The position numbers and the translations under genes were made by a program. From contig JAYKKI010000061.1 in the NCBI GenBank assembly GCA_039881145.1, positions 8,690,001-8,754,000 on the forward strand: DNA of 64,000 nt. The letters run 5' to 3'. Below are positions 1-12,284 of the stretch, piece by piece. The notes under the pieces are model-generated. The model did not search any database, was not told the DNA's origin, and saw only the letters and a list, made by a program, of their open reading frames with translations. Every line of letters begins with the position of its first letter. The first letter of the stretch is position 1. Source of the stretch: Druceiella hillmani (taxonomy: Eukaryota > Arthropoda > Insecta > Lepidoptera > Hepialidae).

Positions 1-576
1 ATACTAAATAAACAAATCCCTATACTTTAAACCCGCATTGTTTTGAGCTTTCATTTGATACCCAAAATTGATACAGAAGAAAGACTTTGGGAAAAAAAAT
101 TTGCCTTCTCTCACTTCTTACAAAACTATTCTTCAACAGGAAAAATGAACTTTTATACGTCATAATTGGGTTATCAAATATCGTAATATTGTATTAACGT
201 TTGTAACTGGGTCAGTAAAACTAAATATGCTAAAACTAAGCCAAATTTTAACTTCTTACGTCAAATGGTCTCTGAAAAAATACCTGTAACGAACAGACCG
301 ATATCGAGGTGGTTCCATAAGCATTCCAATTTGGATACGTAGCGCTAAAAGCTTTTTGAGTGCAAGATAAAATCGAAGGATCTTACCATTTCTTCACAAA
401 CAAACAAAATTCAGTTTATCAGAAATGTTCTACACTGATAAGCACGTCTTGTATTACAAATGTTCAACGAAAAATGTAATCTTTTAGTCTTTTAGGTTTT
501 AAAAATAGGAAATAAAAAAAATTAATAAGAATAGTTGCTAAAGTACTAACAAACTATTGTTTTTCTAAATGTTTAG
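1..576. other. AT-rich non-coding, probably intron
   Basis: No recognisable coding sequence, RNA gene or repeat is visible. The last 35 bases look like the end of an intron: a perfect TACTAAC branch-point motif at 544-550 is followed by a T-rich stretch and an AG at 575-576. This supports reading the segment as an intron lying upstream of the candidate exon at 577-644. Confidence 0.4.
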
Positions 577-644
577 GTATGCCAATATTATCAAAATGCA
601 GCTGTTCAGAGGAAGAGAGAGAACTGTTTCTCAAAGATGAAATG
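577..644 (+). CDS. candidate internal exon, gene unknown
   Basis: A 68-base segment is bounded by good splice signals. Upstream are a TACTAAC branch point at 544-550, a T-rich tract and AG at 575-576. Downstream is a consensus donor GTAAGT at 645-650. Two of three frames are open. One reads MPILSKCSCSEEERELFLKD and ends exactly on a codon boundary at the donor; the other reads VCQYYQNAAVQRKRENCFSK. The first has the charged, soluble character of real protein, but the phase cannot be fixed without neighbouring exons, and none was recognised within the window. The gene may extend to the left of the window or across a large intron. It could also be a chance pairing of splice-like motifs. The product is not recognised. 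Confidence 0.4.
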
Positions 645-3600
645 GTAAGTATCATAAATAAAATTCATATATTTTTAAAATCCATAGGTTTCCATTTGAC
701 ACCCCTAAGCTTTTACCTAAAAATTCCATGGTCATGTTCCAAATGCATAACTGCCTAAAAGTCAAAAACCTGAGGATACAGAATTATTCCAAACATAAAA
801 CCTTAAAAATATCAATATGCAACCAATAAATATTGATGACTAAAAATTAAAAATTATTTTCAGTTCAACAGTTCTTACATAACATTTGCAAGCGTCAGAA
901 GAGTTGGTGAGATTTTTATGCTCCCTTAGCCTTGTGCAAAAATATTTGTTTTATGTGCAAGAGAAACTCGTGAAAAATTAAAAAATAGACAAAACGTAAC
1001 ATGTCAATTACATAGACCTATAAATATCAAATAAGGGCACATAAAAGCGGCCCAATATAGCGATAAAGACAGGCGTTCACCTGCTGTTTGCTATATTTTC
1101 GCTGTTTGAGAGACGACACGCTTTATGTCTCTACTATATGTCGTAATCTTAGTCAACGCATAGATGTCGGAACATTTTTTTGGTCGTCCTTTTTGAAGCG
1201 CTTCTCTGCGTTCCAAACTTTCGGATGATATTTTTGTTAAAATATTCTTTTTATTTGTAGTTTGTTTTCCTTAGTTCTTATTATTTGCATCACTACTAAT
1301 GTTAGCTTAAGGGAAAAAAGGAGATCGTAATGGAGTCATATTTTCATATTCACAGACCGACGAGAAGGTTAGATAAGCGGAGGACATGGGAGGGAGAAGG
1401 GGAGGGGGTCATTAGGTTTCGATGATAGCCAAAATATATATGAATTATAAATAATAAACCTATCATTTATATCCTACTTACAATTCAACATGATCATTTA
1501 TTAAGATATACACATAATTCTAAAATAATAAACGAGTTTAAATTTATAATAAATAGTATACATAATATCAGTATGGGCCAAATTATAGCTTGATAAATAT
1601 AAAGATATGCATAGAAAAGCACATTATGGGTTAAAAACATTTTACGTTCTGTCATACAAAGTATCGGAACCGGATTAAATTACGTAAAACCGGACAGACC
1701 GATTGAAATATAGGACGGCTGAAGTAGCAGTAACCCCGAGTCAGTTCAATAATGTCACAGTGTGTAAATTCATTTCAACAAACACTTCAAAAGTTATTCA
1801 ATTTATTAGTATTGAAAATTAATTTTCTATAGCGAACACAAACTGTGAGAATACTGACAGTTTATGAAATGCCAAAATGATATAACTATTAGTATAATAC
1901 GATACTTTTCTGAAATTAGTATCAGAATCTTAATTACGTACTAGTCGGGATGAATTTTATTAATTTACTTTTAAAATCTAAATAAACGCATCGGACTTTG
2001 ATCTTGCATTATATGTGTCACAACTATTAGCATTTATCGTGGACCGACGATATATAAGTTTATAAGTTGATTTTATTATTGACGATTTATAAGTTGATTT
2101 CTCGCCTAGAAGAAAGTTGTGTCTCGATCCCCTAAATCCTTGTCACGTAATTGGTATACGCATGAAAATCATAAAAATTATTTTTAAAAGACATTCAAAG
2201 GCGATAGAAGAAATAAGCAAGCTAATTTAAGCACGAAGAAATATTTTATATTATTCGTACCTACTAACAAATCCTAATGTATTAAATTAACGAAAATTTC
2301 GCCCACGGTGTATGCTTCAAAGAAAATTAGCATTATTATTAGTCTCTTTTCTAATTCTATTTACATATTAGCTTCTAAAATTTTTCGTAGGAAAAGATTA
2401 CAAGATAAAAAAAATCCTTAAAATATACCTCTAGCACCGCTAACTTTATTTTATCAAGAAAATTATAGCATTAACCCGAATAGAGCTTCTATTCAATTAG
2501 GCTTCATTACTTTACCCACTTGCTATTCACGAAAATTCGTTCAGAGAATTTTGTCTAACAAACCTCGCCTTTACACTCCATGGTGCCCATCTATAGACGT
2601 CGTCCATCAATTTGGACAACGACCATCACTCTTCCTGTCAACTCCTAAATACTACTCGTACCTCTGCGACTTGAGATACGCCTTCAAACCTTTAGATATT
2701 ATAGAACCATTTCCTGAAACAGTCGTTACTGAATGGTAGGCAATCAAATTCGTAAAACATCTAGACAGCTGGGTCGTTCCCTTTCATCATTGATGTGCAT
2801 TGTACGATATGATAGACGAGATTATCCTTATAACATTTCCACTAATATATCCAGACTATAAATATATCATTCTACATACAATAATTTAAAAAATCGCGAT
2901 ATTTATATACCCGTGAAAGATATTTAGATGGCGAAATATAATATTAGTATTTGTAAAAGTTCAAATAGAAATACTTGGCACCCTTAAATGTACAAATAAA
3001 TGTTTATACTATGTACAATTCAACGTTTATAAATGTCTAAATGTGTACGGAATCCTCATAGTGCAAGTACTACTCGCACTTGACAGGTTTTTATCTTATT
3101 TGAAAAATCGCCATGGAATTTATAAATGTTTAGGAGGTACTGACTTCCCTGAATTATTTTTTTGCACGGAGATTAACAGGATAAACTAAGAAAAATTAAA
3201 TGCCAAGATGCGATTACTTCCAAAAACATCCCTACGAACATCCTAAGTTTTTCTTCAATTAAATTAATGTTTTAAATATTTAATTTGGAAAAATAGTCTT
3301 ATTATTAATTGAAGAAGTATTATATAAACAGTACAAACTTGCGCGTACTTGTTTCGTCCCCATTCGGCAAACAAATAAAGCAATTTAAGTCCGATCGCGT
3401 AATGCTGCGAATGGGCTTAAATCGGAGAGCGGCCGTTAAGATAGATTGCGAAACTGGGCTACACCATTTGATACGCCAGTAGTGTCACCATTTGTCCGGA
3501 CGCTCCAGATTGTCAACAATGTCAAACATTTTAGGATAAATATACACACTTCTTAATCACTTGCAATTAAACACACTGCGCTATACAATATCTACTTCAA

Positions 3601-3838
3601 ATATTTTGCGAAATAATTATCCAAGTTCACTATTTTTTATGTGTTTAAATTTTAGCAATTTTGCTTTACTTCATATTAATCTCAAACTTTTTTCAATCTG
3701 TCTTCCATCCTTCCCGTTTTCCAAAGTCTCTCCGTATTAAATAAACTAAATTTCTTAAGACTTATGACTTAAGGATAAGTACTTGCGCGTAGAAACAAAA
3801 TAAACATGTCATAGTCGTAAAAGGTTTGTCTTTTAAAT
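645..3838. other. gene-poor AT-rich stretch
   Basis: No recognisable gene. A 62-codon open frame at 2551-2739 starts with TTG, has no homology that I recognise and is probably chance. A less AT-rich patch at about 3341-3530 contains an inverted pair CCCATTCG (from about 3360) and CGAATGGG (near 3410) and could be a regulatory island. Otherwise I see only low-complexity A and T runs and short degenerate repeats. Confidence 0.4.
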
Positions 3839-4050
3839 TTGCGTAACAATTTTTGGCCACGCTTGACCAATATTTTCTGTGGGGTGTTGTTCATCGCCAA
3901 TCCGATTCTTAAAAAAAATAAACGACGGCCCGCGATCTCTGGCCTGGGCTACGACGATGTAATGGAACACTCCGCGACTGCAGATAACCGACATCGATGG
4001 TCTAATTCAATCACGCTCATTGCGCACCGCCGCCGTCGGCGAACCACGCC
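3839..4050. other. GC-richer island before the minisatellite
   Basis: About 200 bases are clearly richer in G, C and CpG than the surroundings, including a CCGCCGCCG-like run near 4030. An open frame crosses it (3839-4177) but starts with TTG and runs straight into the tandem array, so I do not call a gene. The segment could be a regulatory island or the ancestral single-copy sequence from which the adjacent minisatellite arose, because its last bases share the motif gctgcccacattcc with the far edge of the array. Confidence 0.35.
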
Positions 4051-4914
4051 GCTGCCCACATTCCTAAATACGACACTTACGATGGCGGAGAGCGACACTT
4101 ACTTTACGATGGCGATTCCTAAATACGACACTTACGATGGCGGAGAGCGACACTTACTTTACGATGGCGATTCCTAAGTACGACACTTACGAAGGCGGAG
4201 AGCAACACTTACTTTACGATGACGATTCCTAAATACGACACTTACGATGGCGGAGAGCGACACTTACTTTACGATGGCGATTCCTAAGTACGACACTTAC
4301 GAAGGCGGAGAGCAACACTTACTTTACGATGACGATTCCTAAATACGACACTTACGATGGCGGAGAGCGACACTTACTTTACGATGGCGATTCCTAAGTA
4401 CGACACTTACGAAGGCGGAGAGCAACACTTACTTTACGATGGCGATTCCTAAATACGACACTTACCATGGCGGAGAGCGACACTTACTTTACGATGGCGA
4501 TTCCTAAATACGACACTTACGATGGCGGAGAGCGACACTTACTTTACGATGGCGATTCCTAAGTACGACACTTACGAAGGCGGAGAGCAACACTTACTTT
4601 ACGATGACGATTCCTAAATACGACACTTATAATGGCGGAGAGCGACACTTACTTTACGATGGCGATTCCTAAATATGACACTTACGATGGCGGAGAGCGA
4701 CACTTACTTTACGATGGCGATTCCTAAATACGACACTTACGATGGCGGAGAGCGACACTTACGATGGCGGAGAGCGACACTTACTTTACGATAGCGATTC
4801 CTAAATACGACACTTACGATGGCAGAGAGTGACACTTACTTTACGATGGCGATTCCTAAATACGACACTTACGATGGCTGCCCACATTCCTAAATACGAC
4901 ACTTACGATGGCCG
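4051..4914. repeat. 55-bp minisatellite with 110-bp higher-order pattern
   Basis: Units begin with gatggcggagagcgacactt at 4081, 4136, 4191, 4246, 4301, 4356, 4411, 4466, 4521, 4576, 4631, 4686, 4763 and 4818: exact 55-bp steps apart from one 22-bp partial unit at 4741-4762. Each unit is itself two related halves, one carrying ggcggagagc and one carrying ggcgattcct. From 4136 to about 4465 the units alternate between a gatggc/aagtac type and a gaaggc/agcaac/gatgac/aaatac type, giving a 110-bp higher-order repeat. Both edges of the array carry the same segment, gctgcccacattcctaaata followed by cgacacttac, at 4051 and 4878. Since 55 is not a multiple of three, the array is not selected as protein. 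Confidence 0.95.
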
Positions 4915-5935
4915 AGAATAGTAGACACTAAACTATCACAGCCCATACGTAATATCGGAATGACTACATTTTAATAATAAAAAATATATATATGCGACAA
5001 AATGTATATTTAGCTTAGAGAAGAAACGAGTCAAACTGATTTTAGATTTATTTTCAGAAGTACTAAAAATTTACACAAATACTTTGAGAAGAGTAGTATC
5101 ACCTTATTTGCACACATATGAACAAGAATCAAATTTTGATATTTATGTGACAGCGGTTTAAATTAAAAAGCAAAAACAGAATATTCGTTAAAGAAAACAA
5201 ACCCTAAATAAATATAAAGTTAGTTCAATGCAATATAACATTCAAATGCAGAGTTTGCACCTACTGAAATAACCGTCAATTATCTAAATAGATATATATT
5301 TAATATCATCATTTTTAACATATTAATATCATTTTTTAACATATTAATATCATTTTTTATCATATTAATAACGCCAAACTTAAAATAACTACACACCAAC
5401 GTCACATACACTACATAATATACAAAAATGTGCAAGCAAATTAACGATCAAAAAGTTGTTTGTAAACGGAATGAAAATATATAAGAGAAACATAGTTTAA
5501 AAAACTATGGTACTACCGGAATGTGAAACTCTCAGACCGTCGAGTTTAAATTAGATTAAAATATTTTTCCAATAAGTGACGCAAAAAAAAATTCTCTCAA
5601 AGTTCGTTTTAACAACGTACTTTTGTAACAAAATGATTCTTTAACGTTACTTTTGTGACAAAATTATTCTTTGGCCACTTTGCATAAAGTTTCCAATTTC
5701 GTGCATCTATATCATATCATCCTATTACGATCAAATAAGAAATATCGCTTCGTGCGCAGATAATCTACGGTGCATGCGCGGTTTACTTTATTTAATATAC
5801 ATTACTATCGAGATGTTATTACTCAACAATCATCTTAGAAAGATCACAGGCCAACTCAGTAAATTTATCAACGCGAAAATAAACGAGAAAACACTTAAGG
5901 ATAGTAACTTTTCTTGAATAATTAAGCTAATGTTA
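4915..5935. other. AT-rich, no gene seen
   Basis: A short run of three near-identical 'atattaatatcattttt' segments lies around 5305-5365. Nothing else with recognisable coding or RNA character is visible. Confidence 0.4.
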
Positions 5936-6583
5936 TATAGAGTCCCGCAAGGAGAGGACCAACGACATGTTGATGATAGAGGGGATTATTACACATACGA
6001 AACAATAAATTTTATTATCCTAGGTCTAATAGTTTTAGAGATATGATTTTAATTTTTTTTGCATTTTTGTTACTGCCCATGAAAAAACAATTTTATTAGG
6101 TATTATTACTATTTCTGAAAAATGATCAATGGAATGGGTTTAGGAATAAAAAAATATGTTATGAAATGGCTTAGTACTAGAAAATTATAACTTTTTGGAA
6201 TCTGTGCGAATTATAGATGTTTTTAAAATAAATTTCCACAAGGTTGCCATAGATTTTTTTTACACTAGCATTGTTCAAATATCACTTTTTATGCTTTGTA
6301 ACTGAAAAAATTCACATGCGCGTTTAATTTTTATGTCGTCAATAATAACGAATGAATAACATTTTAATTAGGAAGACAAATGTTCTCTTAAAGATCTTGG
6401 ACAATAAAAAAGCAGAAATAATAATAATACCTAATAATATTTTTTTTCCTGAGCAGTAAAAGAAATTAAAAAATCATATCTCTAAAACTATTAGACCTAG
6501 AAAAAAAACTTATTGTTTCGTATGTGTAATAACCTCCTTTATCACTGGCATCTCGTTAGTCCGCTCCTTACGGGACACCTGTA
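5936..6583. mobile_element. 648-bp non-autonomous TIR (foldback/MITE-like) element
   Basis: The left arm 5936-6075 and right arm 6454-6583 are imperfect inverted copies of about 130-140 bp. Shared blocks include ttattacacatacgaaacaa (5988-6007; complement at about 6509-6530) and taggtctaatagttttagag (6021-6040; complement at about 6478-6497). The outermost bases are TATAGAGTCCCG on the left and, read inward, TACAGGTGTCCCG on the right, each flanked by TA, which suggests a TA target-site duplication. The internal 380 bp has no significant open frame, so the element depends on a transposase elsewhere. The TA duplication would fit a Tc1/mariner-type mobiliser, but the superfamily is not identified. 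The element is probably present in many copies in the host. Confidence 0.85.
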
Positions 6584-9500
6584 TAATATTGCGAATAAAT
6601 GAAACTGTCTTTATGTAACACTTGTTGCTAGCGTGGATACAGAGATAAAATTCCTTCTTTGTAAAATTCTTTAGGCATTTAAATGAAAAATTGGGGAAGT
6701 TCAACGTCTTACGCTGACCTCTTTAAATTTTTCATCACATGAATAATTAGATGGCGAGCGAAAAAGATGACTGTCAGAGGCAAGAGTTTCTGAAATTACG
6801 GTGTCCAAGTGAGAGTAGTTTTTTCAATCGCAGTATTTCTGCTACGTGGACTCAAATATTATCGTGCAAAAATACACTTGTTTTGATGTTGCCGTCCAAC
6901 AAAGTATTTCCACTTCCTTCCCAAAAAATTAAGTCATTTTTCTATTAGAGCATGAGAGTAGCTCTGGCAAATAGCGCGAACTTAACGTGAATAAAGTTTC
7001 AAAAGGCTTTTTAATTTTTCTAAATTTGACATAGGAGATCGCCCTGAATGAAGATTAGCTGAGAAATCAACGTATCTTTCTTCGAATCGTTAGAACCAAT
7101 ACTTGATTCTGTCCTAGGAGAAAGTCCTAGGGAATGTCCTTGAAATTGTCATATCTTGGTTCCTCTATTACTCGTCAAAGCTCAATCACTAAATAAACAG
7201 AAGGTCGATCGCCGCGCTCTTTATATACTCTACCAGAGCCCTTAGAGGAATAAATGTCTACAACATTCCATAAATAGCTGGAAAAAAGTAGCGGATTTAT
7301 TTGTTGCTAATCTAATATTTTACCTACCAGTGTCCAAAATAAATTGGCCTCACTGTTATTTTTACGGTAGAGTCCAAACTATTTAAATAATTTAATAACT
7401 TCTGAATCGCAGAATCGATCTACCGAGTCCCCAGTTCCGACGTTCACATCTCGGCTCATCCACGCCAGCATGACGCGGGCGTGTTAATTGCGTGGCCTAC
7501 TCTTCGTTGTTTCACTCGGCCCGGAGGTCAATTATTCAGTCTTCACCACCGCACCGGGCTGCGATTTATCGCCGGAGGTTAGACCCTTCCGCGGGTCCCC
7601 ATCAAATATTAGCTGCGCAGAGAGTTTAAAGTGCGAGCGCCCATAATAAATGAGTTTGGCTAGATCATCTATGTAGACATTAGTCGCTAAGCACATCCCT
7701 TTATCGCAAGCTTGCTAAGAAAAGAAAAAACAAATTAATGTGTATTCTAACAAAGCAACAAGAAGTATAAAAGGTAAATCTAAATATATTAAATATTATT
7801 AATGACGTATAACATAATTGTCACTGACATCATGCCTATACGCGGAAGTTTAAGAAAAATTAGTTGTTTACATGTGTTATCTTCGTAATTGATAAAATAT
7901 TAATTCTACTTACAAATGTAATTACAATTTAGATATGGATCAGTTTACAGTGCTACAAAATGGCGCTAGTTGTAAATTCCAAAGCCGATACCAATGCCTT
8001 AGTAAGCATATGTGTACAATTTAAAAGTAGTGTTTCAACTCGATTTGTCGTAAAGTCTATTTCCATACAATTTTACTTCAAAATCTTTACTAAACAGATG
8101 ACACGTCACTTAACCTAGTGCTGATCAAACGTTAATTGGGTAGAAAAAAAATTCAGCGAGTGCAATCGGGACTCGATACATGTGACAGAAGTGAAACTTC
8201 TTTGGCGATCTAAACATCGATTTGTAAGTATATATAGTAAGGGGCAAAATTGCAAAGAGAGAGAAAATATACTAAGTGTAAATCCATAGATTGTACTAAA
8301 TTCGTATAAGATTTTAGTATTATACATAAAGTAAAAATAATAAAATGTCAGTACAAATCAAAGTAAACATATAATAAAATCGCTATGTGAATTTACATAG
8401 ACAATTTTCAATCGAAAATAGCCACAATACCAGTACCAGAACACGGCAAAATGTGGCTAAAGGAAGTGAGGACATATGTTGTAAATTATATTTATATTTA
8501 GAACTTAGTTTTGTAATGGCTCATTTAGGGTACACGCAAATTACGAATAAATCAGTAATAAATAGAAAATAAATCGACAATATTTTAACAGTGTACTTTT
8601 GGCACACATAACGTATAAAGAAATGATAGCAGTAGTGAGCGCCATTTTTGTTTTTTCTCGCATGCGTACACTTTTTGTCTTATTCTTCCGTATTCATCTA
8701 TCTCTCTCAGTTATTAGCTAAGTATTTATTTTCCGTCCTTCTTACGATAAATTTGTTATATTCGGACGTTACACTTAAGCGCTACGCGAAATTCGACCTT
8801 GTTATTTGACTCTAATTGTGACAAAAGAAATTTCACTTCAAAACTTAAAATTATGACATAGACTGCCTTACAATTATTAAAAAAAAATAAAACAATCACT
8901 AACTTAAATTTTCTTTAATTCTTTACGCGGAAAAACATAGTAAAACAGTTTTGAAATTGCACATTATTAAACAAAGCTAAAAAAAAACAATTACGAAAAA
9001 ATATTCTTAAAGCAAGTAATTTCTACTTCCGTAAACGCAAACATCTATAATGAAGGTAAAACTTGTATTGATTAAAGGCAGCGCGATCGCATTTCCGCAA
9101 TTTTAGCACAACAGCAGAGCGCGATAAGCATGAGTAAAAAAGTGAACTAATCAAAAGAATCGATACAGTACACTGATTCACTAAGCTAAATGACTCGCTT
9201 GAAATCTTATTGATCAATTTGACTCTTTTTCCCCGAGTTAAAAGAGTGAAATAATCGGCGTAACAAATATGTTAACGCAATGACTCGCTGAGTCATTCGA
9301 CATTCACATTAGTGAAATGATTCTTTACTCATTGGCACTCATTCATTTTTCGTATTAGATGCTTCCCTTTACTTCTCGTAATGAATTATTAGTGAGCGAG
9401 TAACATAAATCTTATTCGCAAACCCATTCGAATCTTGTTTTGTCAGCAACTAGTGCTAAAACTAAATTAATATCAATATTAGAAAAATGTGTATTTATAC

Positions 9501-9905
9501 AAAGATAATATTGTAATATTTGTCAGCTTTCTTATCCAAATGTTTTGAATTGTTATGTTTCAATTGATTTATCATTTAAAGAAATATCCGATATCGTTAT
9601 TTATAGACCGATATAAATTAGTTGAACTTTCTATTGATATTTTTAGTTAATTGCTGGTCTTCATCAATTCAAACGTTTAAATTCCTCGCGTTCCGTACAT
9701 TCTTCGCGCTATCGTTATGCATTGAATTGAATATATTTGGCGTTTAGTGTGTAAAAAAATTTTAACGTTTATTTTTAAATTATTTCAATAATTTTTATTG
9801 GGAATCGTTTATTAGGTAGGTTTTGTTGTATGGCAAAATGTATACAGCCAGTGGGTTTCCCACTTGACATGCTTGAGTGGCAATATAATTTTCACATTTT
9901 TTTTT
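6584..9905. other. gene-poor stretch with one GC-rich patch
   Basis: A 65-codon ATG frame at 6751-6948 has no recognisable similarity and is left uncalled. Two CCTAGG palindromes sit 14 bases apart near 7113 and 7127. A GC-richer patch at about 7430-7630 has no coding frame that I trust and could be regulatory. From 7640 to 9905 the sequence is AT-rich with nothing recognised. Confidence 0.4.
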
Positions 9906-9990
9906 CTAAAGTTAATACGTGAAAAAACTTTTTGCTAAAGTTGATACGTGAAAAAACTTTTTGCGAAAGTTAATACGTGAAAAAAACTAT
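9906..9990. repeat. 29-bp tandem repeat, three copies
   Basis: Copies begin at 9906, 9935 and 9964 with the core aaagttaatacgtgaaaaaa. Differences between copies are single bases. It lies just beyond the tRNA-like fragment and may be the simple-sequence tail of a retroposed element on the minus strand. Confidence 0.85.
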
Positions 9991-10036
9991 ACAATGCGAC
10001 TCACTGAAGTATTTTTACATTATGTATTATTCACGT

Positions 10037-10074
10037 CAAATTTTAGATCGACGCTCTAACCACTGAGCTAGCGA
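10037..10074 (-). repeat. tRNA-like 5' half, possible SINE head
   Basis: Read on the minus strand, the segment contains GCTAGCTCAGTGGTTAGAGC, the A-box and D-arm of a tRNA (TRGCNNAGTGG consensus). The acceptor and D-arm portion look well preserved, but no B-box (GGTTCRANNCC) follows, and the sequence downstream on that strand is unrelated AT-rich DNA. It is therefore not a working tRNA gene. It is best read as a truncated tRNA-derived SINE head or a tRNA pseudogene fragment. It abuts an RTE-type LINE tail lying in the opposite direction. Confidence 0.6.
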
Positions 10075-10455
10075 GACATATGCTTTGCTGATGATACATT
10101 ACTACTATGTGAAAACCATAAGCATCTGGAATGTATGTTACAATCCCTCGACACGGAGACTGGAAAATGTGGTTTAGATATGAACGAAAGCAAAACATGC
10201 GTAATGACGAATAGAGAAAGAATACGCATAACAATAGGATCAAATATTTTGGACTAGTCGCACGTCGAAGACTACGAGCACCTAGGACAGCAAATCTCAT
10301 TTATAAATCAAATACTTTCCGAAGCAAACAGTAGGATTACAATGTCGTGACGATATTGTACGTGTCGCAGGCCCCACATCAACTAGAATCGCGAAGGACA
10401 GAAAGGAATGGTAAGACATGGAGGAGGCCTTCATCCGACAATGGATGTCCCAATG
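10075..10455 (+). mobile_element. RTE-clade LINE fragment (RT catalytic motif to ORF end), decayed
   Basis: Translation from about 10082 gives FADDTLLLCENHKHLECMLQ, the reverse transcriptase catalytic motif C (FADD) of RTE-like non-LTR retrotransposons, followed by GLDMNESKTCVMTNRE. A stop at about 10255 interrupts, then HVEDYEHLGQQISF matches the RTE 'YLGQ' segment. After an internal deletion, AKDRKEW, a stop and DMEEAFIRQWMSQ correspond to the typical end of the RTE ORF. Stops and the deletion show an inactive copy. It begins abruptly at the tRNA-like fragment and is therefore 5'-truncated or recombined. Only the C-terminal portion of the polyprotein is present, without endonuclease. Confidence 0.85.
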
Positions 10456-12284
10456 ACTCGAGTATCACAAAATTATTTAATTTTTGAAATTAAGTATTTT
10501 TTATTTCTTTTTTTCTACATATACAAAAACGTCTTTTTAATGATTTAGTATAAGTGTTTCAGATTAATATTAATGTTCAATTATATGTAAATGCGTTTTA
10601 ATCATTCAAATATTGTAAACTTTTTTTGTTTTGCTCTTTTATTGGGAAATAAAGAAAATAAAATTATAATATTATTCACGTATTAGCTTGTACAATAACA
10701 TGTAAATTATATAGCCACTCGTAAATTACCACTTGACGAGTAACAATGACGGTAAACGTTCTTTCCTAGTTTCTATCTGGATCGAGAATTATCCTATTTT
10801 CTTATTAAAAAATAGGGGGAACATTAAAAGAAACTAAATGCTTTTATCGCATTCGTTTGTTATGGAATTTTTATAAAAGCTTTGAATTGGATTCATTTTT
10901 TATTTACTGAGCATAATTAAGAATTACACGGAAGCTATACGTACCCTATAATTTTGTTTGCTAAAACAATAAGGAATATAAAAAAAATTAACATATGAAA
11001 TAACAAACGCATGTCGTGTCTATCTGTCAAAACAAATCACAACTCTATATCTATTCAACCGATTCCGATTGGATCGCTTTCTATTAACAGCTGGATTACC
11101 CAGAACGATTTTACGGTCTATTCACTATCAATAAGCCACCACAGGAGTCGAGCAGAAAAGTCGACTTTCACACAGTCGCGTAAAAGAAATGTTTATTGAT
11201 TTCCCGTTAACTTTATCGCTTATAATATTAAGAAGTAAAGGGAAAACGCAAATTAAGTCTAAAAATATTTTCATTTTGCCTAAGGTACGAAATTAGTTTA
11301 TTCCAAATACAAATCGAAATTTAAGAGCCGATTTTATATTTTCAATTGTCCCAAAAATCGATATTACTTTCACCAGTCACCTTGACAACTCGTTCACGTG
11401 ACCTCTCAATAATTATAGAAAAAGGTCGATCGGTTATTACGTAGTGTCATGTACTAGGCATTAGCGTACCAGATTGGGACACACTATGTTCCACAACAGT
11501 ATGGTCCTTGCGGGATGACAAGGAGCCGTATCAAAAATTAAGCGTATCCTTTATTATGGCCTATCTGGCATTATAAGGACTGGTATCTGGCATTGTGTGA
11601 GCCTTCAGACAGAAAGAAAGGTTTTACAGATGGATAGTTCCTTCAAACAGAAAGAAAGATTTTACAGACTGATATTCACTGCGAGTACGAAATCATTTAT
11701 CCTATCGGTCTCGCGAGATTTGAGATTTTTGTCACATATACTCCTATGAAATCATCATATGTTAAAGTTACTGTATACTTCCGCCCCACTATAACAAAGA
11801 ATTCAGCTTACAGCAACTGCGTATACGAATAGGTATACATTGCACACCGTCATAAGACATACGACTACCGGGTAATCAATTTAGCGCGCGACAGAAGACT
11901 TCAGAGGGTCCAATTACGTGGACCGCCCTATCATAATGCGTGCCGTGCGCGATATTAACGACCCCCTCTAATGTATTATTATGCCTTAATACACCAACGT
12001 ACGAGTTTAATACATTAAATAAACGCATTATCGTATGGCAATTAACGGCATATGCCTTCTCGCATGTCTAACTACAACGCTATTAATTATAATAATCTAT
12101 ATTATTTACATAATAAAGGAAATTTCGCGACAGCTATGTAAGCTTGATTAATCGGGTAATATCAATTAGTCGGGAAAACAAATCGGGTAATATTTAAAAG
12201 CTATAATAATTTGCGCCTTCCGTTTTTAACTCAGATTTACTTGCGTTTCCGAAAACAACTCTCATTCCGAATTAAGGACTTGTC
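10456..12284. other. no gene seen; short 38-bp duplication
   Basis: Two tandem copies of about 38 bp, beginning cttcagacagaaagaaagg at 11603 and cttcaaacagaaagaaaga at 11641, lie in this stretch. A 62-codon ATG frame at 11011-11199 is not recognised. The remainder is AT-rich without identifiable features. Confidence 0.4.

Noticed and set aside
4051..4914. CRISPR-like direct repeat array
   Set aside because: There are no unique spacers; units are contiguous 55-bp copies in a eukaryotic genome, so this is a minisatellite.
10037..10074. Functional tRNA gene
   Set aside because: Only the A-box half is present; no B-box, T-arm or acceptor closure follows.
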